Assembly: GCA_050485685.1 (NCBI GenBank)
Contig: JBJHBW010000008.1
Location: forward strand, 1-64,000
Origin: JBJHBP01 sp050485685
GTDB taxonomy: Bacteria > Pseudomonadota > Gammaproteobacteria > Steroidobacterales > Rariloculaceae
DNA length: 64,000 bases
Direction of reading: 5' to 3'
Positions 1-7,316 of the stretch are shown here, piece after piece (positions within the stretch are counted from its first letter, which is position 1; each line of letters opens with the position of its first letter). A model generated the notes under the pieces. The model did not search any database. It had not been told where the DNA came from and saw only the letters and a program-made list of their open reading frames with translations. The position numbers and the translations under genes were made by a program.

Positions 1-128
1 GGTGCAGGCATCGCCTGACACAGCAGCGTGAAACCAAGCCAGGGAGCGATGACCGACGCCTGCTATCACGTGATCGAAAGATCGCAACGGATGGTCAGTG
101 CCTGTTGACAGGCGGAGGCCTCATAAGT

Positions 129-135
129 GTTGGGC
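129..135 (-). other. possible attC core, left edge of the array
   Basis: A GTTGGGC heptamer lies 65 bases beyond the stop of the acetyltransferase gene, where the attC of that cassette would be expected. The matching second core is not recognisable to its left, so this is either a degenerate attC site or a chance match. Confidence 0.35.
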
Positions 136-200
136 GCTCTTCGGTCATCACTAGCTATCACTTCGACGCACCTCAGACGCTCTTCTTCAAGTCAAGCCTT

Positions 201-560
201 CTAGTCCGCCGCGAAATCCATGCGAAATTCGACGCCATAGTTCCTGAATCCAAGCCGCTCGTAAAGCTCATGCACCTTCGGTCGCGATTCGCGGCTTGTT
301 GCAATGAGCTTATAGCAATTCGCTTCACGCGCTGCGTCAATAACCGCCCGAACCAAACGCGTGCCAATTCCTGTTCCTCGTTGCGACTCCTCAACATATA
401 CGTCCTCGAGCAGTCCGAACGGCTCTTCATGAAGGTCGTTGTGCATGATGTAAAGATAGGCTCTCGCGATCTCGCCAGTTTCGGTCTCGATAGAGAACCG
501 TATACCTTCAGCCGTCCGAGTCTCTCGTTTCATTGTCTGGGCTTCACTCCGAGTTGTCAT
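201..560 (-). CDS. GNAT-family N-acetyltransferase (cassette gene)
   Basis: This 119-residue protein is a compact GNAT domain. Residues 61-66 (RGTGIG) form the acetyl-CoA pyrophosphate-binding loop (motif A), preceded by the expected beta strand with LLEDVYVEE and followed by a helix and the late YERLGF segment that closes many GNAT folds. The acceptor substrate cannot be told from sequence; cassette GNATs range from antibiotic to protein or polyamine acetylases. An internal ATG at position 533 (residue 10) is an alternative start. It lies 54 bases downstream of a small membrane-protein gene and the two probably share one cassette. Confidence 0.85.
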   Translation of the reverse strand: MTTRSEAQTMKRETRTAEGIRFSIETETGEIARAYLYIMHNDLHEEPFGLLEDVYVEESQRGTGIGTRLVRAVIDAAREANCYKLIATSRESRPKVHELYERLGFRNYGVEFRMDFAAD

Positions 561-614
561 GGCACCCCGAGTCGAGAGTGTTCTCGAATAGGCTCTCGAG
601 GTTCGCGTGCAAGA

Positions 615-935
615 TCAGCTCCCGCCGCGGGTCAAGAGCGATATGGCCCACCACCAGACAGCCAACAGGATAAACACCACGGGGAGTGCCACTAGAATAC
701 GTACTACCGAGAAACTGCGGGGCGATATCGCCTGACCCCGACTCTTCGAGAGCAGCCAAGCACCTAGCGAATCCAACAGCACATACAGAGGCGGGCCAAA
801 CGCGGCGACGTATATCCACCTTGCTCCAGGCTGAGGCAGGTGCGGCCATAACGCTATCGACAGAAGTGTTGCGAGAACGAGCCACACGACCGCGCCGCAA
901 AGAATGACTCGGCCGTACAGTAGTCGGGTGCGCAT
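615..935 (-). CDS. small membrane protein (cassette gene)
   Basis: This is a 106-residue protein of unknown function. Three hydrophobic segments are visible, at about residues 8-30, 40-63 and 79-101, the last containing a VWWW run. Short tails carry Arg and Lys. No catalytic motif is evident. Its start codon is 11 bases from the attC core at 947, as expected for the first gene of a cassette, and the acetyltransferase gene follows downstream on the same strand. Base composition is less GC-rich than in the core genes further right. I do not recognise a family. Confidence 0.65.
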   Translation of the reverse strand: MRTRLLYGRVILCGAVVWLVLATLLSIALWPHLPQPGARWIYVAAFGPPLYVLLDSLGAWLLSKSRGQAISPRSFSVVRILVALPVVFILLAVWWWAISLLTRGGS

Positions 936-946
936 GTTGTCATCTC

Positions 947-1047
947 GCCCAACGCCGCGCTAAGCGGCATGGCAAAAGTGGTGCGCGCCTTGCTCTTGCA
1001 AGGGGCGTGACACTTTTGGCATGTCCGTCTTCAGCGCTTTGTTGGGC
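947..1047 (-). other. attC site 1
   Basis: Cores GCCCAAC (947-953) and GTTGGGC (1041-1047) bracket 101 bases. Inside, CATGGCAAAAGTG pairs with CACTTTTGGCATG with a single mismatch. The site closely resembles attC site 2 in its right half (shared CATGTCCGTCTTCAGCGC). It follows the stop of the DUF5615 gene and would be the attC of that cassette. Confidence 0.85.
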
Positions 1048-1068
1048 GGCTTCTTCAGTTTGGATTCC

Positions 1069-1401
1069 TTATCCCAGCGCCAGAAACGCCGCGTCCGAAT
1101 GCTTGGCGAACGCACGCACATCGTCCACCCGAGAGCGAAGCAGTTGCGCCACATCTGCCGTAGTGCAGTTTCCCAGGCGAATCCATACCACTTTCGGCGG
1201 CGGACCGATCAGAACGCTGAGACGATGAAAATCTTCATCCTTCGTTGCGAGCATGAATCCATTCGTTGCCGCATATTCCCATACGACTTGATCACTCTTG
1301 GCCCTGAGGCCGAGCGACAATATATGGTTCGATTCCGGGTAGACATCCGCAAGGTCGCGTACAAGCCGCTCCGCGAGGTTCTCATCAAAGAGGAGCCTCA
1401 C
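1069..1401 (-). CDS. DUF5615 family PIN-like toxin (cassette gene)
   Basis: This 110-residue protein has the hallmarks of DUF5615 (Mut7-C-like PIN fold): an N-terminal LLFDENL strand with Asp6 and Glu7, a central acidic residue in the KSDQVVWEYA helix, and ATKDEDF at residues 52-58 supplying further acidic residues of a putative metal-dependent nuclease site. The family is predicted to act as ribonuclease toxins and is commonly encoded just downstream of a DUF433 protein, as here (32-base gap). The start is GTG. Toxin activity is inferred from family and context. Toxin-antitoxin pairs are frequent integron cassettes and help stabilise arrays. Confidence 0.85.
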   Translation of the reverse strand: MRLLFDENLAERLVRDLADVYPESNHILSLGLRAKSDQVVWEYAATNGFMLATKDEDFHRLSVLIGPPPKVVWIRLGNCTTADVAQLLRSRVDDVRAFAKHSDAAFLALG

Positions 1402-1433
1402 GACAATCTACTCTCAGCAATATTCGAAGTGCC

Positions 1434-1661
1434 TCATGCTGAGGCGCTGTCAGCCAAGCGACGCTCGCGTTCAGCCGCGAATGCGAGGCAAGCTCGTATG
1501 TCTTCATGAGTGACTTGAGGAAAGTCCGAAAGGATCTGCTGCTCGCTCATGCCGCCGGCGAGGTATGACAGGATGTCGCCAACAGAGATACGCGTGCCTC
1601 GAATCGTCGGCTTACCAAAGCGGATCTCAGGGTCGAGTACAATGCGGTCGCGAAAGTTCAT
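1434..1661 (-). CDS. DUF433 family antitoxin (cassette gene)
   Basis: This 75-residue protein matches the DUF433 pattern: an N-terminal strand (IVLDPEIRFGKPTIRGTRI), then the helical SVGDILSYLAGGMSEQQILSDFPQVTHEDIRACLAFAAER segment, which forms a winged-helix-like fold related to MerR and antitoxin domains. Such proteins are expected to bind and neutralise the adjacent DUF5615 toxin and to repress their own promoter. It is the promoter-proximal gene of the pair, the usual order for type II antitoxins. Start ATG at 1661. Confidence 0.85.
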   Translation of the reverse strand: MNFRDRIVLDPEIRFGKPTIRGTRISVGDILSYLAGGMSEQQILSDFPQVTHEDIRACLAFAAERERRLADSASA

Positions 1662-1727
1662 GATTCGACACTACGCCTAGTCTGCGAACTGGTCAAGGAA
1701 TCGCGCGACTCCGCTTGCGATGTCGTC

Positions 1728-1832
1728 GCCCAACGCTAGATCAACGGCATGCAAAAAGTGGCATGCCACTCGCACTTCATTTTTGCAAGGGGCGGGACAC
1801 TGTTGCCATGTCCGTCTTCAGCGCGCGTGGGC
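1728..1832 (-). other. attC site 2
   Basis: The left core GCCCAAC is at 1728-1734; the right core is degenerate (GTGGGC, 1827-1832). The intervening 90 bases include GGCATG and CATGTCCGTCTTCAGCGC blocks shared with attC site 1. The site lies 6 bases past the stop of the DUF6933 gene, and its left end is 66 bases from the DUF433 start. Confidence 0.8.
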
Positions 1833-1838
1833 GGCTCT

Positions 1839-2366
1839 TCAGTGCAACTTGCCATCGCTCGGCCACCTGGCTGTCAAGAGCTCTACCGCCGTTTCATTCG
1901 GCCAGACCGTTTGATGTCCCTTTCTGGTAACCAGGCATGGCGTCTCGCCAAGCCTGTCTTCAACAACACGGAGTGTCGACTCATCCCAGCCATCTACAGG
2001 AAGGTAATAGGGTATGGCTCTCGCAAAGTCCACCATTTGCCCGGTAATCGATCGATCGCGCGTACGACCCACAAGCACGGAGTTCATAGCGCTGATCTCC
2101 GCCGACATCACTTCATGATTTAAGCTTAATCTTTCAAGGCGCTGAGCTAGCAACCCACCGAGCGTTTCGGGTAGCTTCTTGACGTTTCGAGCTGGCGTGA
2201 CTATTGCGAGGCGCGACAATGCGCTGACAAGCAACAGCAATGGCCTTCGATCTACCACGATTCTATTCACGTACCAGTCACCGAGTGCCGTATCGGACGT
2301 ATCCGTTTCCGAAGCAGATTCAGGCAGAACTCTGAGAACCTTACCTGTGGCCCTAAGCACAACCAT
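1839..2366 (-). CDS. DUF6933-like protein (cassette gene)
   Basis: This 175-residue soluble protein begins with a short strand, then TALGDWYVNRIVVDRRPLLLLVS, a pattern I associate with DUF6933 proteins, whose function is unknown. The remainder is mixed alpha/beta with conserved-looking GQMVDFARAIPYYLP and a basic C-terminus. There is no signal peptide or membrane segment. It occupies one cassette between attC sites 2 and 3, with the stop 6 bases from attC 2 and the start 22 bases from attC 3. The family assignment is from memory of the motif and is moderately secure. Confidence 0.65.
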   Translation of the reverse strand: MVVLRATGKVLRVLPESASETDTSDTALGDWYVNRIVVDRRPLLLLVSALSRLAIVTPARNVKKLPETLGGLLAQRLERLSLNHEVMSAEISAMNSVLVGRTRDRSITGQMVDFARAIPYYLPVDGWDESTLRVVEDRLGETPCLVTRKGHQTVWPNETAVELLTARWPSDGKLH

Positions 2367-2388
2367 CTACGCGAGTCTCCGTCTGTCC

Positions 2389-2449
2389 GCCCAACGATGA
2401 AGCTCAGTTGCATCGCGTTAGCGATGTCAACTGTAGCGGCTTGTTCCAA
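2389..2449 (-). other. attC site 3, one degenerate core
   Basis: GCCCAAC is intact at 2389-2395. The partner core (GTTCCAA, 2443-2449) no longer matches the consensus. Between them CAGTTG-CATCGC pairs with GCGATG-TCAACTG around a GTTA loop, giving a clear attC-like hairpin. It marks the right edge of the recognisable array; the DNA beyond carries no convincing cassette gene. Confidence 0.6.
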
Positions 2450-2534
2450 GGCGTTTATGCGGGGCAGCGCAGGCATTCAACAGTGCGAGCCACGTCGAAC
2501 GAAGCGAACCGCATCGACTGCGCGAAGCCGCCTC

Positions 2535-2602
2535 ACCTAACAGAGAAGGCCGTGCGTCCGGAACAGCATAGCTTTCCGTGCGCACGGCCTTCTCTGTTAG
2601 AT
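2535..2602. repeat. perfect 20-bp inverted repeat with attC-like ends
   Basis: The arms at 2537-2556 and 2581-2600 are exact reverse complements around a 24-base loop. The outer bases read ACCTAAC at the left and GTTAGAT at the right, which satisfy the RYYYAAC/GTTRRRY core consensus of attC sites. Unlike a typical attC it has no bulged bases in the stem. It is followed by no T-run, so it is not an obvious terminator. Short ORFs over it on both strands are artefacts of the palindrome. Confidence 0.7.
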
Positions 2603-2976
2603 TGAGATTCTGGCTTGGCGTAGTCAATCGGCAATCCTCGCTTCTTCACCCAGAATCACAAGTTGCAACGCCCCGTATAAACGTCCTGGGAACTTAGACT
2701 AGACCGCACGCGTCATTATTCCAATATTGATGCGCTCAGCCTTTTCGCCAATCATGCCGCGCACTTCATTATTACGAGCCACCTGAATTTCCCCACAGCA
2801 TCGCTCCGGCCATACTACATAAATTTCTTCTGGCGCATAACTTCTCAGTGTAATAACACTGCACCCTCGCGTTCATATTGAAATCATACGGCCGCTTTCA
2901 CCGCGCACCATTCCGGCGCAGGCCGGTTGCCGGCTGCTCCATTTCTGCCAATTGACGCCCCACCCTTCAACCCGCG
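2603..2976. other. intergenic region upstream of the antiporter
   Basis: About 370 bases, more AT-rich than the genes around it, with no credible ORF. It contains a short perfect palindrome at 2846-2861 (listed separately) and presumably the promoter of the antiporter gene, though no good -35/-10 pair stands out. No RNA gene was recognised. Confidence 0.5.
2846..2861. promoter_or_regulatory. palindromic operator candidate
   Basis: CAGTGT, a four-base AATA spacer and ACACTG form a perfect 16-base dyad about 115 bases before the antiporter start. Its size and spacing suit a dimeric repressor or activator. No regulator is assigned. Confidence 0.35.
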
Positions 2977-4812
2977 ATGCTGGCGTCTTTCTTCACGTCG
3001 AGTCTTGCGATGACCTACCTGCAGAGCATCGTGCTGTTCTTTGCCGCCGCCGTGGTGATGGTGCCGCTGTTCCGGCGACTCGGCCTGGGTGCCGTGCTGG
3101 GCTATCTGGCGGCCGGTGTTGCGATAGGGCCGTGGGGCCTAGCACTGATCGACGACGTCGACAGCATTTTCGCGTTCTCGATGATCGGCGTTGTGCTGCT
3201 GCTGTTTCTGCTGGGCCTGGAGATGAAGCCGTCGCGGCTGTGGGCGCTGCGGCGGCTGGTGTTCGGCCTGGGCAGTCTGCAGGTTCTGCTCACGACGGCG
3301 GTGCTCGGCCTCGCGGCCTGGCTCTGGCTTGGCAATGTGCTCTGGGCATTACTGGTTGCGGTGGCCATGACGCTGTCCGGCACGGCCATCAGTCTGCAGA
3401 TGCTGGCCGAGCGCGGTCAGGTGAACTCGAAGCTTGGGCGCAGTGCGTTCTCCATCCTGCTGTTTCAGGATCTTGTCTCCCTGCCGCTGCTGGTGCTCGT
3501 GCCGCTGCTCGCGCCTGTGGTTGTGGATGCCGAAAGCCAGCGCAGCGTTATGCTGCAGCTCGGTGAAGGTCTTGGCGTGGCGTTGCTGGTCGTGATCGGC
3601 GGTCACTTTCTTCTCAAACCCTACTTTCGAGTAATCGCGGCCACCGGCGTGCGCGAGATTTTCATCGCCGCTGCCCTGCTGGTGGTGCTGGGCGTGGCAC
3701 TGATCATGGATTTCTTCGGCCTCAGCATGGCGCTGGGTGCATTTCTCGCCGGCGTGCTGCTGGCCGATTCGCAGTACCGCCACCAGCTGGTCACGGACAT
3801 AGATCCGTTCAAGGGCCTGCTGCTCGGTCTGTTCTTCATTGCCGTTGGCATGAGCCTGGATTTCGGGCAGATCATCGAGCGGCCCGGGGAAACCCTGGCC
3901 GTGCTTGCGGTGATGTGCATTGTGAAGATCGCGGTGCTGATCATGGTCGGCCGCTATCTCGGGCTCACGCGCGCGGACAGCGCCGGCCTCGGCTTTGCCG
4001 TGTTTCAGGGCGGGGAGTTCACGCTGGTGCTGCTTGCGCTGGCCGTGGATCATGCCGTGCTGCCGGTGCCGCTGGTCGATCAACTGCTGGTCGCTGCCAT
4101 CCTGTCCATGGTGCTTACGCCATTCCTTTATAAGGCGCAGGAGCGCTGGCTGCAGCCGCGCCTGCAGTCACCCGCATCGCAGCGCCCCTTCGACGACATT
4201 GCACCCGAGGATCAGTCCGGCGTGCTGATTGCCGGGTTCGGCCGTGTCGGGCAGATCGTCGCGCGTAATCTGGCAATGCTGAAGATTCCGTTCACGGCGC
4301 TGGACATCGATTCCGAACACGTGGAGTTCGTGGCGCGCTACGGCAATCGCATCCATTTCGGCGACGCGACGAATCCGGCGCTGCTGGAAGCTGCCGGGAT
4401 CGGCAATGCATCCGTGCTGGTGATCGCGATCGGCAATATGGAAACCGCGACGCGGCTCGCTGCGCTGGTCAAGGAACGCTGGCCGCACGTGCGCATTTTC
4501 GCACGCGCCCACAATCGCGCCCATGCACTGGAACTGATGGATACCGGCGCGCATTACGTGATTCGTGAAACGCTGCTGTCCAGTCTCGACATGGCGCGTT
4601 CGGTGCTGGATGCGCTGGGCGTGCGCGGGCCGCGCAATCTGGTGGAGATATTCCGCCTGCACGACGAGAAGATGCTGCTGGCGCAGCGCGAGGCGCGCCA
4701 CGATCCCGATGAGATGGTGCGCATCAGTCTGGAAGGGCGCGAGGAGCTTCAGGAACTGTTCGACAGCGATCGCTCGCTGGTGCGCAGCAACCGGGAGCAG
4801 ACCCCGGAATGA
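2977..4812 (+). CDS. Kef-type monovalent cation:proton antiporter (CPA2)
   Basis: The 611-residue protein has an N-terminal Na/H-exchanger domain of about 12 hydrophobic segments (residues 12-385) and a C-terminal RCK/TrkA-N domain (about 410-530) with the nucleotide-binding GFGRVG loop and a later acidic strand end (LDIDSE). QYRHQLVTDIDPFKGLLLGLFF is typical of KefB/KefC and relatives. Length matches KefB/KefC (about 600-620). It probably exchanges K+ or Na+ for H+ across the inner membrane and may be gated by nucleotide or glutathione adducts. The ATG at 3010 is an equally good start, since MTYLQSIVLFF opens the first membrane segment. It converges on qmcA. No KefF/KefG-like ancillary gene is adjacent. 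Confidence 0.9.
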   Translation: MLASFFTSSLAMTYLQSIVLFFAAAVVMVPLFRRLGLGAVLGYLAAGVAIGPWGLALIDDVDSIFAFSMIGVVLLLFLLGLEMKPSRLWALRRLVFGLGSLQVLLTTAVLGLAAWLWLGNVLWALLVAVAMTLSGTAISLQMLAERGQVNSKLGRSAFSILLFQDLVSLPLLVLVPLLAPVVVDAESQRSVMLQLGEGLGVALLVVIGGHFLLKPYFRVIAATGVREIFIAAALLVVLGVALIMDFFGLSMALGAFLAGVLLADSQYRHQLVTDIDPFKGLLLGLFFIAVGMSLDFGQIIERPGETLAVLAVMCIVKIAVLIMVGRYLGLTRADSAGLGFAVFQGGEFTLVLLALAVDHAVLPVPLVDQLLVAAILSMVLTPFLYKAQERWLQPRLQSPASQRPFDDIAPEDQSGVLIAGFGRVGQIVARNLAMLKIPFTALDIDSEHVEFVARYGNRIHFGDATNPALLEAAGIGNASVLVIAIGNMETATRLAALVKERWPHVRIFARAHNRAHALELMDTGAHYVIRETLLSSLDMARSVLDALGVRGPRNLVEIFRLHDEKMLLAQREARHDPDEMVRISLEGREELQELFDSDRSLVRSNREQTPE

Positions 4813-4827
4813 AGCAATGCCGACGCT

Positions 4828-5766
4828 TCAGGTCTTCGCCGTGCCTGCCTGTTGCAGAATGCTCGACAGCCCGGCCACGGCACCGCCGATGTTGCTCAAC
4901 TCCGCCGGCAGGATCAGCGTGTTGCCTTCCTTGGCCAGCCGCCCGAACTCCCGCACATACTGTTCGGCCACGCGCAGGCTGACGGCGTCCTTGCCGCCTG
5001 GCTGGTTAATGGCAGTGGCGATGCGCTCTATGCCTTGCGCAGTCGCTTCGGCCAGCATCTGGATTTCCCGCGCCTTGCCTTCGGCTTCGTTGATCTGCTT
5101 CTGCTTCTCGGCTTCCGACAGATTGATGATCTGGGCCCGCTCGCCTTCCGAAATGTTGATCTTTTCCTGGCGTTCGCCTTCCGAGCGCGCAACGACGGCC
5201 CTGCGTTCGCGCTCAGCGCGCATCTGCTGCTCCAGCGCATCGTTGATCGTGGTTGGCAGTACGATGTCGGCAATCTCGTAGCGCATCACTTTCACGCCCC
5301 ACGGTTGCGCGGCATCGTCAACAGCACGCACCACCTCTTCGTTAATATGCGCGCGCTCCTCGAAGGTCTTGTCCAGTTCGATCTGTCCGATGATCGAACG
5401 CAGCGTGGTCTGGGCGAGACTCATGGCCGCGAAGCGATAGTCGGAGATGCCGTAACTGGCAGCCTGGGCATCGAGCACCTGGAGGTACAGCACGCCATCC
5501 ACAGCGACGGTGATGTTGTCCTTGGTGATGCACTGCTGCTTGGGCACGTCCAGTGCTTCTTCCTTCAGCGTCTGCCGGTAGGCAACGCGGTCGATGAACG
5601 GGATCAGAATATGAAAGCCCGCATCCAGGGTGCGCGAATAGCGGCCGAGTCGCTCGACGATATACGCCGACCGTTGCGGCACGATCTGCGCCGTCTTGAC
5701 CAGCGCCACCACAACGATGGCGAGAATGATGATGGAAATAACGGTCGTGATGCTGATGCCGTCCAT
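4828..5766 (-). CDS. qmcA: SPFH/Band 7 membrane protein, QmcA-like
   Basis: This 312-residue protein starts with one membrane anchor (residues 6-24), followed by an SPFH/stomatin domain (VPQRSAYIVERLGRYSRTLDAGFHILIPFIDRVAYRQTLKEE) to about residue 180, and an Ala/Glu-rich coiled coil (about 180-250). Length and order match E. coli QmcA (YbbK). Such proteins form large membrane-bound oligomers that organise lipid microdomains and associate with FtsH or NfeD partners. It lies 97 bases downstream of an NfeD gene on the same strand, the standard pairing. The gene end is 15 bases from the convergent antiporter gene. Confidence 0.93.
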   Translation of the reverse strand: MDGISITTVISIIILAIVVVALVKTAQIVPQRSAYIVERLGRYSRTLDAGFHILIPFIDRVAYRQTLKEEALDVPKQQCITKDNITVAVDGVLYLQVLDAQAASYGISDYRFAAMSLAQTTLRSIIGQIELDKTFEERAHINEEVVRAVDDAAQPWGVKVMRYEIADIVLPTTINDALEQQMRAERERRAVVARSEGERQEKINISEGERAQIINLSEAEKQKQINEAEGKAREIQMLAEATAQGIERIATAINQPGGKDAVSLRVAEQYVREFGRLAKEGNTLILPAELSNIGGAVAGLSSILQQAGTAKT

Positions 5767-5863
5767 GTATCTGTCCCCTTGTAGCCGGTCTGGCCGTCGA
5801 TGCCCTGGCGGTCAGCCGTGTGTTCCCGGAAATAACGGATTGAGGCAAATGCCCTGCCGATGC

Positions 5864-6322
5864 TCAGTGCGGCGCGCGGGTGGTCACCTCGAGCACCAGG
5901 CCGCGGCGGCCCACTGTCCAGACGCGCTGACCGGCCGCCACCGGCTCGCTGCACTCCGCGCTCCAGCGTGCGCCGCTGTAGGTCACCGTGCCGCTGCCGC
6001 TGATGAAATCCTCGACTGCCACAACCGGCGTTCCGGCAGGCAACTGCTCCACGCCATGCGTGCCTTCCGTTGACGCCCCCTGAAACCAGGCCTTGAGTTC
6101 CTTGCGGGTGAGCAGCAACAGCAGGGCGCCCAGTGCGGCGAACATCAGTATCTGAACGTTGAGGGAGGGCTCGAAACCGAGAATGAGCACGATGGCCACG
6201 ACGATGGCGGCAGCACCGAAGAAGATCGCGATGATCCCGGGAAAAACGAACTCCGAGAGAATCAGCAGCACGCCCAGGAGAAACCACAACGATGCGGGCG
6301 TAACGGTCCAGTCGATGTTCAT
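5864..6322 (-). CDS. NfeD-like membrane protein (YbbJ type)
   Basis: This 152-residue protein has three to four hydrophobic segments in its first 80 residues, then a C-terminal beta-barrel (OB-fold, about 90-148) containing GVEQLPAGTPVVAVEDFISGSGTVTYSGARWSAE, the short NfeD form lacking the protease domain. Its size equals that of E. coli YbbJ. NfeD OB domains partner with SPFH proteins, and the qmcA gene directly follows it. It is the first gene of a likely two-gene operon; 169 bases upstream are non-coding. Confidence 0.92.
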   Translation of the reverse strand: MNIDWTVTPASLWFLLGVLLILSEFVFPGIIAIFFGAAAIVVAIVLILGFEPSLNVQILMFAALGALLLLLTRKELKAWFQGASTEGTHGVEQLPAGTPVVAVEDFISGSGTVTYSGARWSAECSEPVAAGQRVWTVGRRGLVLEVTTRAPH

Positions 6323-6491
6323 GATGACAGACTTCCCGATGTGCGACCGTGGGTGCGGCCGCTCTCAGGCCGCACGGTACCGAATGGTAGGTTCAAATAC
6401 CCCGCAGGCGCAATAAACCTGCAATTCGGAACCGCCTGCAACCCCTGGCCCTGCACCCACGTGTGCAGCGGGGCTGTAACCGCCTCCGGAG

Positions 6492-7142
6492 TTACGGCGC
6501 CTCGCGCCGCAGTATGAAGGCGAACCCGCCGCCCTTTCCCGCGTCGGCGACGAAAGTCTCAACGCTGCGTGGCACGGCGATGACGCTGATCGCATAAAGT
6601 TCGGAATCACCGTCTCGACGTTCCGCAAGCAGACGCGCCGGCTCGCTGACAGCACGCTTCAGTTGCGCTTCGCCACCGAAATAGCCGAGGTCCCCGATCT
6701 CCACAACGGATTGCGTTCCATCGTACGCGCCACGTATCAGCGCCGTCAGCGCAGCAGCGGTTCCCGATGGCAGGCCGAAGCGATAGACGCCCGCCGCCGT
6801 GTAATCCTCGTCATACTCGAGCCGCAGTTGATCCACATGATCCCCGTGCGCGGCAACGATGGTCACCACAACGGACGGATACGGAATGGCGGCCACCGGT
6901 TCGAACAGGTAAACATCGACGCTGAGTGCTTCAGTGAGGGCAACGGCCAGCTCCTCAGGCAGCCGCGCCGCGGCCGGATCGCCGTCCCCGGCAGGCAGTG
7001 ACAATTCGTCCAGTTCGACCACGTAGAGAATCTCCGCGTCGCCGATCTCCGACATCGCAGCATCCGGCATCAGGCAGGCTGTCGCGCCCGCGACGAGCAG
7101 CATCGCGAGAAAGATCCTCGACCTGCCGGGCGACGTCTTCAT
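6492..7142 (-). CDS. putative lipoprotein of unknown function
   Basis: The ATG at 7142 begins a signal sequence (MKTSPGRSRIFLAMLLVAG) ending in a possible lipobox (ATAC), giving a 216-residue exported protein. The reading frame is open further upstream to 7571 but that part overlaps the divergent kinase gene and does not look coding. The mature part has alternating strands and helices, with no motif I can assign; PYPSVVVTIVAAHGDHVDQLRLEYDEDYTAAGVYRFGLPSG looks like an extracytoplasmic beta-rich domain. It is divergent from the hybrid kinase with about 175 bases between, so the two may be co-regulated. Confidence 0.6.
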   Translation of the reverse strand: MKTSPGRSRIFLAMLLVAGATACLMPDAAMSEIGDAEILYVVELDELSLPAGDGDPAAARLPEELAVALTEALSVDVYLFEPVAAIPYPSVVVTIVAAHGDHVDQLRLEYDEDYTAAGVYRFGLPSGTAAALTALIRGAYDGTQSVVEIGDLGYFGGEAQLKRAVSEPARLLAERRDGDSELYAISVIAVPRSVETFVADAGKGGGFAFILRREAP

Positions 7143-7316
7143 GCCTTGCCTGCCACATCGCGCCAACGGACTCGCCACCAGCCTGTCTCCGGAAACTGAA
7201 ATCTCAGCATCGAGCATAGCGCGAACGCGGGCGACATAAAGTGCCCCGATGCCGGTATGGCGGCTCCACGCCCTGCCTGAAACCCGCGCCATCCACATTC
7301 GTCTTATATATGTGCG

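Larger units (their letters stand above)
129..2449 (-). mobile_element. integron cassette array without a visible integrase (CALIN-like)
   Basis: Three gene blocks, all on the minus strand, are separated by sites with paired GCCCAAC and GTTGGGC ends and imperfect hairpins between them, as in integron attC sites. Read on the minus strand, the left half follows the usual attC layout (core, AAAGCGCTGAAG, CGG) and the right half has CCGCTTAGCGCGGCGTTGGGC-like order, so the sites point the same way as the genes. The cargo (acetyltransferase, toxin-antitoxin pair, small unknowns) is typical of cassettes. No tyrosine recombinase IntI gene is present in the window; the next gene to the right is a chromosomal antiporter. 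The left boundary is uncertain because only one core (positions 129-135) is clear there, so the array may continue beyond the window. Confidence 0.75.

Noticed and set aside
2408..2627. Overlapping short ORFs on both strands with similar peptide pieces
   Set aside because: They are read across the two arms of the inverted repeat at 2535-2602, which makes both strands encode near-identical peptides. No ribosome site or family match.
4852..5784. A 310-residue plus-strand ORF opposite qmcA
   Set aside because: The SPFH protein on the minus strand is clearly the real gene.
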